DNA of 16,561 nucleotides from Eimeria necatrix (Eukaryota > Apicomplexa > Conoidasida > Eucoccidiorida > Eimeriidae): positions 1 through 16,561 of the forward strand of contig NW_013654594.1 of the NCBI RefSeq assembly GCF_000499385.1, written 5' to 3'. Every line of letters starts with the position of its first letter. The stretch's first letter is position 1. The notes beneath the pieces were generated by a model that did not search any database, was not told the origin of the DNA, and saw nothing but the letters and a program-made list of their open reading frames with translations. Of the stretch, positions 8,819-16,561 are shown in pieces. A program made the position numbers and the translations under genes.

Positions 8819-9160
8819 CTATTTTCGTTCATATTTCAAATTGATTGACAATGAAATGTCAAAATGAAAGTATTCGGATGTTGCTACAATGCTTGTGCTT
8901 CGCAATATACGGACTGACTGTCCTAAAAAGTACGGCGTTATCAACTGTCCGGTCCTAAAAGCCTCGCTTCCGAATTGACCGAAGAGCCTCCTGGTCGGCT
9001 CGCGCACATATGACGCGATTACTGCATAGTAATTGCAGCCTGGCATTGTCCCACCAGAGAAATTGGCAACCTTCTCGAAAAATAAACCGGCATTTGAGTA
9101 CATAAGCATATCTTCTCTGTCATGCAAGCATCGCAGGCTTCCTTTTATGTCATTTGACAC
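8819..9160 (-). CDS. Unrecognised 113-codon reading frame
   Basis: The frame has 113 codons starting MSNDIKGSLRCLHDREDM, with mixed hydrophobic and charged composition and the segment YVREPTRRLFGQFGSEAFRT near its middle. It reads more like a folded protein than most frames here, but I recognise no family. The opposite strand is also open from about 9038 to 9213 in a protein-like register (GIVPPEKLATFSKNKPAFEY), so only one of the two, or neither, can be real. A stem of CTGCA and TGCAG around 9021-9038 lies within it. Confidence 0.12.
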   Translation of the reverse strand: MSNDIKGSLRCLHDREDMLMYSNAGLFFEKVANFSGGTMPGCNYYAVIASYVREPTRRLFGQFGSEAFRTGQLITPYFLGQSVRILRSTSIVATSEYFHFDISLSINLKYERK

Positions 9161-10094
9161 ACAAGTCCCTAAACGCTTACATATGCTTGACTCATTCGCG
9201 CAGGAGTGAACTATTGAGTGGTAGCAAACCCCTAAATTAGCATGCGGTAAATTTGACGTGACAGCTCTTCCGCTTTCGGCTTCTGTGTTGGTACTGAGAA
9301 GATACTGAAGAACGGCAAAGGCGCGGTTAGGTGGGCTGTTCGCAAGACCTGCGTTGTGCGGTCGATCGCAGCTTATGCACAGAGGTTTTAGGACAGCAGC
9401 GCGTTCCGACCATGTTGCGTTTTTGTCTCCAACGCGACATTATTAGGGATACATATGACGATTCGTAACAAGTCGGGGAAGGCCTCACTTTTACGGGAAA
9501 CCTTGGATGTCGGTGTTTGGCATGGGGTTGCTCAAGTGGTCGGGGGAGAGAAGAATGACAACTGTTGTCACTAACGAGCATTGCAATATGCAAAAAAATG
9601 CTTAAAGATCCTGCGTTTGCTTACTGTTTGGAAGTTTAGAAAAAATGCGCGAATCATGATTTTTCACTGAATGTTCTAAACTGCTAGAGATGCATATGGC
9701 TGTGTATTTCTATTGAAGGACTTTACTGCGCCCGATCTTATGTTGGCTCTTAATTGGGAACACCATAAGAGCATAGCATGGGCAGAGTTTTTTGCAACTC
9801 TTCTAGTATTTATGGCTCATGGATACTCCACTTTAACACGGGCAAGCAGCAACATTGTCGCTGGCTCGTGGGCCTCGACAAGCGATGTGGTCAAAGCCGG
9901 CAATCGACACCAACAATATGGCTGTAGTTTGAAGGGGCATCAGAGGCAGGTGCATTGAAAAGGACCGCACAGCGACACGCGAACTCCCATCTGTGACAGA
10001 GTCTGTCCAACAAATTTCCTGTGGTGTGCTTCCGTACCGTTTGAACTTCGCTCTGATAACACCCTGTAAACTAGAATTCCCCTAAACAGGAGCA
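9161..10094. other. No supportable gene
   Basis: A minus-strand frame of 88 codons (9327-9593) and a plus-strand frame of 81 codons (9713-9958) are open. The second contains a hydrophobic stretch (AWAEFFATLLVFMA) but no recognisable domain. No repeats or splice pairs were found. Confidence 0.4.
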
Positions 10095-10305
10095 CCACCA
10101 GAAACGCAGTGGAAGCTAAATGTCAGCCAGTGGAAACGCAGTGTATACAAGTATCGATTTAATAGCCATATGAGTCAAACTGCTACGCCTTTCACACGAG
10201 AACACACGTCAGCAATGTTGACGGCAAGCTGCTGGTTCACCTTTTAAAAGAAATGCAGGAGGCCAACTGCTTGTTCATCTAAAGAGACACCTGAAAAAAT
10301 GCCAG
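10095..10305 (+). repeat. Two short local direct duplications
   Basis: GAAACGCAGTG occurs at 10101-10111 and again at 10133-10143, with CAGTGGAA repeated beside it. Farther on, GGCAAGCTGCTGGTTCACCT at 10223-10242 recurs as GGCCAACTGCTTGTTCATCT at 10261-10280 (16 of 20 identical), and both are followed by A-rich DNA ending in ATGCAG or ATGCCAG. These look like old slippage or small tandem duplications. Confidence 0.4.
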
Positions 10306-10554
10306 TCACCTGTGTTCCCGTGTGCCAAAGATAGACTCCAAGAAACCACAGCTCGGCTCGGCAGAATAACTGTTGCATGGGCTGTGCATGTGCATGAAAT
10401 CTGGGAAAACACTTTAGAGCTCCACGCTTAGCATGTTATGTACCGGCTTGCTCGGGAGAGATTTGCCACATTCACAGGACACAAAACATCAACCTGAATC
10501 GCGCAACGCTACCTCGTATTCGCGGTTTCCCCGCTCGCAACGCAAAGCTGCTCT

Positions 10555-11115
10555 TATCATGAAGAAACGTTCCGAAACGTAGTGTACATGACCAATCCTT
10601 GCATACTCCATGCCGCGGTAGGCTGGTGACAGGGTGTCAGCACAAGGGCTGTTAGCTTGCGCACGGGCTCAAGCACACAGTGCAGGAAGTCTTGTTCAAG
10701 CTTCGTGTGTGACGAGTGGCGTGATTTAACTGCGCACGAAGCACGTTGCATATGCACGAACTGCACTAGTCGATGCCTGACCTTTTCATTACTGTTGAAG
10801 CTTACCAGCGCAATTTTGCAACGGCTGCTTGCTGCAACAGTGTCCAGTGAGGAAAAGGAAGATGGCTAAATGCTGTTGGTGTGGTGGTTTTCGCGACTTT
10901 GTGGGAACTGCGTCACGTTGCCAGAGCTCAGGGAGGAATATCGTAGTTTCGTTGCTTTGCGAATGATAAGAACTTGCTTCAGCGTGCGCCTGATTGGAAC
11001 ACGCAGACAGTGGGTTGGACTGCAGAGTGTTGTGGGGGCTTGTTTGTCGCCAATTACATGTAGGGGCGATAGAGATTTGTCAAGAGACAGTCTCGCCGCA
11101 GCCTTTGTGGCGTGC
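10555..11115 (+). repeat. Diverged direct duplication, copy A
   Basis: This segment is repeated at 11465-12025. In the best block 10601-10653 matches 11504-11556 at 47 of 53 positions. A second block starting at 10848 (TGAGGAAAAGGAAGATGGCT) matches 11784 onward at about 47 of 58. A third, from about 10974, keeps the same 936-bp offset. A 119-codon frame (10870-11229) runs through the distal half of copy A; its counterpart in copy B is broken. No terminal inverted repeats or target-site duplications were detected, so this may be a segmental duplication or two copies of a dispersed element. Confidence 0.8.
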
Positions 11116-11229
11116 GATTGCAGAGGAAACCTTCTAGCAGTCATGCTGTGGCTACGCAAAGATCTTGAGGATCGCCTTACGTGCTGGGTTGATTTTTTGC
11201 CGCTGCTCAAATATGCAGTCTTATGCTAG
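10870..11229 (+). CDS. Unrecognised 119-codon frame within duplication copy A
   Basis: The frame begins MLLVWWFSRLCGNCVTLPEL and continues with alternating hydrophobic and basic residues to 11229. A second start just upstream (ATG at 10862, MAKCCWCGGFRDFVG, then closed) has a Cys-pair start in another register. Neither matches a family I can name. In copy B the equivalent of the upstream frame has a stop at its third codon and the long frame is disrupted, so if this segment ever encoded protein, copy B has lost it. The minus strand is also open over 10866-11210, which makes the openness uninformative. Codon-position comparison of the two copies would be needed to see purifying selection. Confidence 0.1.
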   Translation: MLLVWWFSRLCGNCVTLPELREEYRSFVALRMIRTCFSVRLIGTRRQWVGLQSVVGACLSPITCRGDRDLSRDSLAAAFVACDCRGNLLAVMLWLRKDLEDRLTCWVDFLPLLKYAVLC

Positions 11230-11464
11230 ATTAGCCACCGTCTACGCTGCTGTATGGCGTTACGTGCTATGCTATGCGCAATCGGACTTTCATTAGCAAT
11301 GCTAGTGGCCAGGAGCGTGGTCACCTACACACTGACTTGACGACTGTGCTTGAGAATGTCTAGAGAGAAACACGAACCCAAGAGAGCTTGATGAACTGCA
11401 ACATTGATTCAATAATACTGAGTGTTCGAGCAGAGACACTAGTTAGGTGTTCGCCACTTGCGTC

Positions 11465-12025
11465 AAAAAGCACTTTCGCCCACTGTGGGCCTGACTAATC
11501 GTTGCATGCTCCATGGCGCGACAGGCTGGTGACAGTGTGTCAGCACAAGAGCTGTTGTCCTATGCAAGGCTTCAAGCGCACAGTAGAGGATATGCTGTGC
11601 AGCTTACGTGTCTGAATACTGTGATCCTTTAGCTGCGAACTACATCATCATACAGCTTGCCAATGAACAGATGGGTACACATAGGGTGCGCTTCTACGTC
11701 TGCAGCCAATGTGTGGCTTTTTGTTGCTGTTGAAGCTCAGCAATACTCTCCTGCAGCGGTTGTTTGCTGCGGTTGATGTTGACTGAGGAAAAGAAAGATG
11801 GCTTAGCGCTGTTACTGCGGTTTTTTTCGCGGCTTTGTGGATGCTTTTTCACATCAGGAGCTCTAAAAAAGAATATGTTTGTTGCAAGCGCTTTGCATAT
11901 GGTGGGAATTTGCTTGAGTGTGCTTGCTGACTTGGATATGTAGCAAGTGACTTGGTTTGCAGTGTGTTGAGCAGATTGGCATTTGTATAGGTGGGCGTGT
12001 CTGTCACCGCAGTCCTCTTGCCAAT
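11465..12025 (+). repeat. Diverged direct duplication, copy B
   Basis: This copy lies 903 to 936 bp downstream of copy A in the same orientation. The offset changes by about 33 bp in the middle because copy B carries extra sequence between about 11604 and 11784. Identity is highest at the left end (AGGCTGGTGACAG and GTGTCAGCACAAG are shared) and falls to the right. Similarity fades beyond about 12025. About 350 bp of unrelated DNA separates the two copies. Confidence 0.8.
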
Positions 12026-12639
12026 AGATCAGGTCTCTTCCCGGCTTCTGCTGGCAACTGTTGAATCGTTACCGAAACGCGTGACTTGCAGAAAAGGCTT
12101 ACAGGACGAGTGTACGTTGCGTATGGGCCTACTGTGTGACACGCAAAACAATCCTAGAGGTATTTCTGTGTGCGCGGACCCCTAGGTAGACTAAAATTAT
12201 TATGAGGTGAATGCTCTTGGAGTCGCCTGTTGATTGAGCAAAACAGGAAAGCTGTAGGCAGTCAAGGTAGCACACTGTGGAGCGCGCAAATAGATAGATT
12301 GAAGACAAACACATAAGGTAAGGTCTCCAATTTGATTTTGCGTGTAACGTCTGCGTTTTCAGGTAATGCTGAGGGCGTTCACTGTAATGTAATTAAGGCA
12401 TTTTATTCGGAATTTTTGATCATCCATAATGCACTGTGTGGCTCTATTCCAGCATACATAGTAGCGAGCAGGTGAACAGGTGCCTAGCCACGGTACGTTA
12501 AAGGTGGGCGTTGTTGCACATTAGAACTGTACCGTGGATGGTTTTCATGAAGTAAGCTCTTTCTTGTTTAAAAGGTTTTATTTGAAGAAACTGTGTTTAA
12601 GCAGTTCTTTGCGTTATATTGGTCTCCAAGAACATGCAG
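12026..12639. other. No supportable gene
   Basis: The region contains the plus-strand frame 11991-12185 and the minus-strand frame 12129-12314, neither recognisable. Plus-strand sequence from 12534 is open and leads into the candidate exon at 12640. Confidence 0.4.
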
Positions 12640-12787
12640 ACAGTACGATGAAGAGCTCAATTGACAAGAACATGGTGCTCGAACAGTTGTGCTTGCGCAG
12701 TGTAACTGTTCATTACTCAGTTGCACGTTGTTCACTCTCTAAAATGATCAGCGTGAAATTATTGGAGCCATTGTTTTGTGAAGGCAG
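12640..12787 (+). CDS. Candidate internal exon, protein family unknown
   Basis: The frame is open from 12534 to the donor GGCAG|GTGAGA, with GT at 12788-12789; without splicing it ends at the TGA inside the donor. An acceptor-like AACATGCAG ending at 12639 gives one possible left edge; the true edge could lie farther upstream. The product would read MKSSIDKNMVLEQLCLRSVT and continue to ISVKLLEPLFCEG, a mix of hydrophobic and charged residues. The last two exon bases (AG) join in phase with the open frame from 12924 across a 136-bp intron. No domain was recognised. The exon call rests on the donor, phase agreement and composition. Confidence 0.22.
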
Positions 12788-12923
12788 GTGAGAAGATCGG
12801 CTTTGCAACTAGATTGATGTGCTTCTAATAATTGTGCCTCGCACTGAACAAACAGTTGTTTCTAATGACTGCCGTAAACTTCACACAGAAATGCTTGCGC
12901 TGGGCTCCGTCCTTAAGGAATAC

Positions 12924-13115
12924 AGTTGCAAGTCGTCCGAAATTGGATGCATGAGCGCGCCCAGTGACCTTTTGGAATATATTTGCCGAAAAGGCTGCCG
13001 AAAAGTAAACCTTTTTGGAGTTTTGGGCAGAGCCCAACGTAGCAATCAGATATGCTTAAACTCGAAAACTATGAAATCGCATGCTCCAAGCAGTTTTGCC
13101 TGTTCTGCCGCATGA
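12924..13115 (+). CDS. Candidate exon following 12640-12787
   Basis: An acceptor at GGAATACAG|TTGC, preceded by a modest pyrimidine stretch (CTCCGTCCTT), opens a frame that joins in phase with the exon ending at 12787. Acceptor-like sites nearer the donor run into stops. The frame then stays open for 63 codons to TGA at 13113, including APSDLLEYICRKGCRKVNLF and several Cys residues. No donor of consensus quality lies before the stop, so it would be a last exon or my edge is wrong. No polyadenylation hexamer follows closely. Family unknown. Confidence 0.18.
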   Translation, partial: SCKSSEIGCMSAPSDLLEYICRKGCRKVNLFGVLGRAQRSNQICLNSKTMKSHAPSSFACSAA

Positions 13116-13571
13116 CGTAACATCAATGCACATCTACACATATCTGTAAAAGGTTGCGCCAATCTTTTGCATGCAGCAACTTTTCTGACTAGTCTTTGCT
13201 CAGCGAAAGACGCGCATGCAAGTTATAAAATTGTCGGCTTGAACCGAAGTTCACGGCGCTGCTTTGCTTGCCATTTATGCATAATATTTTTTTTTGTTGA
13301 TGGAGCATTTCTCGCTTTTTTTCTGCATCACTATTACAAAGAGTGAAGCAAGAGAGCGGTTCATTTCGCGCGCGCGCTGCAAACGCAAATAGTTGCGCAC
13401 TCATCACAAAAGTTGCAGAAAGTGTTGTTAAAGTACCATTTTCTTAACGGTAAAATTTTTTTGCTGCTCGTTCCACTTTTTCCGGCTGCTGCAAGGCTGT
13501 GTGTTACATTGTTTTCTTGACGATAGCAAATGACCACCAGTCCTATTGCGTTGTCTTTGAAGCGCTAGAGC
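13116..13571. other. No supportable gene; low-complexity bits
   Basis: The stretch holds a T9 run near 13287, a C/G alternating tract CGCGCGCGCGC at 13367-13377 and A/T-rich patches. The minus-strand frame 13189-13407 has no recognisable features. Confidence 0.45.
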
Positions 13572-14219
13572 TTGAGAGACAAGATCGTGGAACCATTATT
13601 ATTGGTCCTGTTAAGGTGTGAAAAAAATGTTTTAATGCCACCAACTGGTGGCAGAAGTTCTACCTGCTCCGCTGCTTGCGTTCTTTCCATAAAGTGTTCA
13701 GTATTACTGCTAAGCAAAAATTGCATCCCACACCTGATATACTCATCTGATTACCTTGAATTGGAATATGAAATTTTTTCTGGTTCATTAGCAATGTGCT
13801 GCGTATACGTTATAAATAAATGCTGCTGCGTATACATGACAAATGAATGCTGGACTACAGCCAGAAGTGCATGTGTGGCAACAAATGCGAACGGGCCACC
13901 ACGGGATTTCCCCGAGCCGGCAGGTCAGTTTTCAATAGTCTTTGTGGTGCTACGGTCTTTGCTTTGCATTCTCGCAATACCGCGCACTCTACCAATACGT
14001 CGCGTACATCTTCTTGGCACTTCTGACCTTTCCTTAGGCAGTGAGCATGCCAATCGCTGCTCAGTAGCAAGGGCAATATACCAATTAAGAATGCGCTTTT
14101 TGCAGCGTATCCTGTCACAACGCATTGAGGTTACCGGTTTCAAAAGTAGCTTGGCTGTGCACCTTTCCATCCTTGATGCATGGATGAGTTACATTATACA
14201 AAGATTTTCGCTTCTGTAA
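13572..14219 (+). CDS. Longest frame in the window, 215 codons, Cys-rich, unrecognised
   Basis: This is the only frame whose length is hard to ascribe to chance; with about 5.5% stop codons I estimate roughly 0.01 such frames expected in the window. The product has about 14 Cys, many in the first 100 residues, and a tandem 9-residue repeat at residues 76-93 (CCVYVINKC then CCVYMTNEC). A hydrophobic segment at about 120-136 (FSIVFVVLRSLLCILAI) could span a membrane. The N-terminus (MRDKIVEPLLLVLLRCEK) is mildly hydrophobic. It lies on the same strand as, and between, the candidate exons at 12640-13115 and 14496-14807. I recognise no family. Two shorter minus-strand frames overlap its second half. 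It may be a gene, an exon or a chance frame lengthened by the repeat. Confidence 0.22.
   Translation: MRDKIVEPLLLVLLRCEKNVLMPPTGGRSSTCSAACVLSIKCSVLLLSKNCIPHLIYSSDYLELEYEIFSGSLAMCCVYVINKCCCVYMTNECWTTARSACVATNANGPPRDFPEPAGQFSIVFVVLRSLLCILAIPRTLPIRRVHLLGTSDLSLGSEHANRCSVARAIYQLRMRFLQRILSQRIEVTGFKSSLAVHLSILDAWMSYIIQRFSLL
13636..13653. other. Perfect inverted repeat (8-bp arms, 2-base centre)
   Basis: TGCCACCA and TGGTGGCA flank AC. It falls inside the 215-codon frame, where it gives MPPTGG, so a regulatory role is doubtful, although near-palindromes like this can be protein binding sites. Confidence 0.35.
13794..13847 (+). repeat. Two tandem 27-bp units
   Basis: GCTGCGTATAC is repeated at exactly 27-bp spacing (GCGTATAC at 13801-13808 and 13828-13835), followed in each unit by an A-rich AAATAAA or AAATGAA. 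The period keeps the reading frame of 13572-14219 and yields two related 9-residue peptides. AATAAA at 13815-13820 is part of the first unit. Confidence 0.6.
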
Positions 14220-14247
14220 ACAACGCTGACTCTGCAACGAAGATAGT

Positions 14248-14529
14248 ATGCTTGACAGAATGATGCTCTACCACAAGGCACCTGTAACATGTAAGTTCCC
14301 AGCGCAGTTTGAGCACCTCTTCACACATGGCCGCCTTTCCTACGGGTTAGTGCAGCGTTACATCTTGTCACGTGGCATTACCCGAATGCATTCTGCATAC
14401 GATAAGCCATGCGTTTGGTCGGAAATGGACGACAACATGTTTTCAATGCAAACGAGAACTACACTGATTGAGTATGGTGGCTTACACAGTTACAGGGGGT
14501 GTCTGCCTCAAAAGCTGCTCAAATACTGA
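14248..14529 (+). CDS. Unrecognised 93-codon frame before the 14496 candidate exon
   Basis: The frame begins MLDRMMLYHKAPVTCKFPAQ and carries a well-mixed residue set (FEHLFTHGRLSYGLVQRYIL). A donor-like ACAT|GTAAGT lies at 14290 inside it. It overlaps the left end of the 14496 exon in a different register, so both cannot be translated from one unspliced message. No domain was recognised. It could be an upstream exon with a donor I cannot place, or chance. Confidence 0.12.
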   Translation: MLDRMMLYHKAPVTCKFPAQFEHLFTHGRLSYGLVQRYILSRGITRMHSAYDKPCVWSEMDDNMFSMQTRTTLIEYGGLHSYRGCLPQKLLKY

Positions 14530-14644
14530 AAAAAGTACTTATTGATGATGCTGCTTTGGTGCGGAGAGGAATAATCGCGCAGGGAGAGTGCTCGTCAATG
14601 TACGCTGTTCTTAGCAGCATCACAAGTTACTGCGAAGAACATCG
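14496..14644 (+). CDS. Best exon-like segment, protein family unknown
   Basis: Following an acceptor-like CACAGTTACAG, a 149-base frame reads GVSASKAAQILKKVLIDDAA, then LVRRGIIAQGECSSMYAVLS and SITSYCEEHR. The composition is that of a helical soluble protein, with an amphipathic helix in the first half. It ends exactly at the strong donor ATCG|GTGAGT (GT at 14645-14646), two bases into a codon; without splicing the frame stops at that donor's TGA. Upstream the same register is closed by TGA at 14469-14471, which supports a splice acceptor near 14495, although its pyrimidine tract is weak. I could not assign a family. Confidence 0.32.
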
Positions 14645-14761
14645 GTGAGTCTATTGTTTCTCTCTATCTAGGCTTGTTCTTGATAAAGACAGTACGCGAA
14701 ATTTAACGCTTTATTTTGATCATAAGGTTAAATTCAACTGCCAGCGTTGTGTTTTGTGCAG

Positions 14762-14807
14762 GCTTGGCCACGCAAATAACACTTTGTTGCTTTGGAGGAT
14801 CGGCTGA
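14762..14807 (+). CDS. Candidate terminal exon joined to 14496-14644
   Basis: After a 117-base candidate intron, the acceptor TGTTTTGTGCAG|G restores the reading frame: CG plus G gives Arg, then LGHANNTLLLWRIG and TGA at 14805-14807. The acceptor has a reasonable T-rich approach. The tail is 15 codons, short enough to be open by chance. No AATAAA is close downstream. Confidence depends on the exon at 14496. Confidence 0.22.
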
Positions 14808-16104
14808 GAGTACAAAAGTCTGCGTCATACCCGAATCTTTACGACGTTTTTCGCTGTTAAATCTTTGGATTAATCATGCAACGTTTCTGAACTAGATTCA
14901 TTTCCGAATGACAGCTCACGCCTGCTTCCGGAATAGAAAGGCGTTGGGTATTTACCGGTCGCATTGGTTGGCCGTTAGATTGTAGGTCTAGCTCCACATG
15001 TTGGGCAAATCAGGCGCGCACAGAAGCCATGATCTGCACGACGTAGCCAGCTTCAAGCGAAGCATTCGGTTCAGCGTTGTGTCACAAGACGCCTACGCGT
15101 CCGAAGCCTGGAAGGCGCTATCGTGAGAAGATATGCATGCGGCTTTTTCGTTTTTCAGTGAAATCCGGCACAACAAAACATGCCCCCCAAAGTGATTGGA
15201 TGCATATAGGATTCGAAGGGACAAATAAGAGAAGATGAGTGTCATAATTCTAGTTTTTGCCTTAACGATCAGCAATGAGCTGAACAGTGGCAGCTGTGCG
15301 GCTGCAATTGCTGCGCAGTCAGGTCTTGCCTTGTTTGGCCTGTCGTTTGCAGTGAAAGTTGTCAGATAGTGACAATGTATCGCATCTTATAGGGGCTGCT
15401 CAATTAAGCTGAGGCTGATTGCTGCACAACTGTACTTGGTGACGCCCACTGCGCGCCGTGACCTGAGCCAGGTACTTTCTCTGAACCATATGAAGGGAGA
15501 CATAGTGAATTCACTATAATTCCGCTCGAGCGTCACTACTTTCAAGGGCCAACAGAGCTGTACTGCAAGGCTGAGTAGTTACAATTCACAGGAAGCATCT
15601 CTCCAAACATGCATAGGGTAGCCATTGAGGAGCGATAACGCAGCCTTACAAAGCTTCAAAGACTTTGTTGCCTTCTCTTCGGCAAGACGTATTGAAATGA
15701 AGGATACGACTGTGTTGGTACCTACAAATTCACAGTGCCTAGTACCTTCGCAGGCGTCTGGGAAGACGGTGCAGTGTCGCCAGCAGCCACGTACGGGATA
15801 TTTCTGTTTCTGATCATGTACAAAGCACCCATGCTCATTTTGTATCATTTATTGGAACTTAAATGCCTCTGAACGAAAAGGGCGTGAGTGTTCATTTAAG
15901 TGGTATCGGCTCGTATATGACAAGATCTGCCCAATAATTGCAAGTACTGAGACGAAGGGGTCCCTGGCCACTTACGGATATCATGTGCCGTTAAAAAATA
16001 CATCAAGGTGCTGCCTTCCCGAAGATAGAGGCTTCGAGCAAGCGCATTGGGGCCACATGATCTACGCGTGGACATTTTCTGCCTCTTGAGACTGCAAGTA
16101 GCAT
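14808..16104. other. No supportable gene
   Basis: The plus-strand frame 15625-15813 (62 codons, beginning MRSDNAALQSFKDFVAFSSA) overlaps the minus-strand frame 15579-15848; neither is recognised. The minus-strand frame 15093-15275 is also unremarkable. The only distinct structure is the palindrome at 15502. Confidence 0.4.
15502..15517. other. Perfect 16-bp palindrome
   Basis: ATAGTGAATTCACTAT equals its own reverse complement, with an EcoRI-type core. The flanks (C and A) do not extend it. About 0.25 perfect 16-mers of this kind are expected by chance in a window this long, so it is mildly unusual. It could be a dimer binding site. Confidence 0.5.
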
Positions 16105-16476
16105 ATGTGGCGCAGATTGCTTCATTTCTTCAATGAAGCTAGTGCGTTTGCAGGTTGTCTTATACTGCAACAAAAAGCTTTAGCATGCTCTGCGCGCCAA
16201 ATGCAAACCAAATATGCAAGGGGTTTTCTCACAACCAGTAGAGCGTTTCTCGCTCCGTGTACCACTGAAAAGCGAGACATCATTGAATCCACAGACTCTT
16301 GGCGTTATGAACGCCGTTTGAACAGCAAATCTGGCAGTTCGATACCTACATACTTGTTTGCCAGTTTGTTGATGGCGTGTCGAGTGCAATGTAGCCCTTT
16401 ACCAACATTCGAGCACTTATATTTCACAGAGGCTTTGCGTACCATGTACCAGATAGTGCGCATTCGGCGGTCTTGA
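16105..16476 (+). CDS. Unrecognised 123-codon frame
   Basis: The frame begins MWRRLLHFFNEASAFAGCLI, a basic and then hydrophobic start that faintly resembles a targeting sequence. It continues with Arg, Ser and Thr-rich sequence (EKRDIIESTDSWRYERRLNS) and ends in IVRIRRS. No domain was recognised. Two minus-strand frames (16180-16389 and 16305-16487) overlap it. Its length is within chance expectation. Confidence 0.12.
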   Translation: MWRRLLHFFNEASAFAGCLILQQKALACSARQMQTKYARGFLTTSRAFLAPCTTEKRDIIESTDSWRYERRLNSKSGSSIPTYLFASLLMACRVQCSPLPTFEHLYFTEALRTMYQIVRIRRS

Positions 16477-16561
16477 CAGAACCGCAACCTAGCCGGCTTG
16501 CGCCAACACCGGAAGACATTACAGCGTGATCAGATATTCTCAAGCCAGTGGCGGACTTGCC

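Noticed and set aside
8784..9086. AATAAA hexamers at 8784-8789 and 9081-9086 as polyadenylation signals
   Set aside because: No plus-strand gene precedes them, and such hexamers are expected by chance several times in a window of this size.
10862..10969. MAKCCWCGG start as a zinc-finger N-terminus in duplication copy A
   Set aside because: The frame closes after 35 codons with no paired Cys or His, and the copy B equivalent has an early stop.
13367..13377. CGCGCGCGCGC as Z-DNA-forming tract
   Set aside because: It is only 11 bases and isolated; too short to claim structure or function.
16330..16350. TTCGA-containing words resembling a tRNA B box (also near 1957 and 15210)
   Set aside because: No matching A box at the right distance and no cloverleaf arms could be drawn.
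1..16561. Bacterial or phage-like systems (CRISPR array, operon, insertion sequence, toxin-antitoxin pair)
   Set aside because: There are no regular spaced repeats, no ribosome binding sites before frames, no adjoining long frames and no transposase motifs; the window reads as eukaryotic non-coding DNA.

Overview
The window looks like nuclear DNA of a multicellular eukaryote, most probably from an intergenic or intron-rich stretch. There is no bacterial layout: no run of long, closely packed reading frames, no ribosome binding sites, no tRNA or rRNA. The longest uninterrupted frame is only 215 codons in 16.5 kb. Base composition is moderate (roughly 45% G+C by eye) and CpG is not obviously depleted, which argues against a vertebrate. 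There are short trinucleotide microsatellites, AATAAA hexamers and a few good GTRAG splice donors. An arthropod such as a tick would fit, but nothing seen identifies the lineage.

Layout. Bases 1-260 form a G-rich, strand-asymmetric segment. From 260 to about 4600 no gene can be supported; there is one short minus-strand frame, a hairpin and single members of two dispersed repeats. A degenerate 84-bp tandem repeat lies at 4652-4830, the second member of a dispersed repeat at 4985-5064, and a compound microsatellite at 5311-5368. From 6500 to 8046 the plus strand carries the densest open frames, broken by stops and frame changes and followed by an AATAAA; this may be a decayed gene or several short exons. 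From 8276 to 9160 two minus-strand frames are open without recognisable domains. The clearest structure is a diverged direct duplication: about 560 bp at 10555-11115, repeated about 0.9 kb downstream at 11465-12025.

The best candidate coding signal is on the plus strand between 12640 and 14807. Two pairs of exon-like frames each join in phase across a GTGAG donor and an AG acceptor, and between them lies the 215-codon frame with an internal 9-residue repeat. They may belong to one gene, but the chain is unproven and no protein family was recognised. The last 1.7 kb holds a perfect 16-bp palindrome and weak reading frames.

Overall this is a sparsely coding, repeat-scarred region. No known complete gene, mobile element or new system can be demonstrated from the sequence alone, so the CDS entries are candidates with low confidence.
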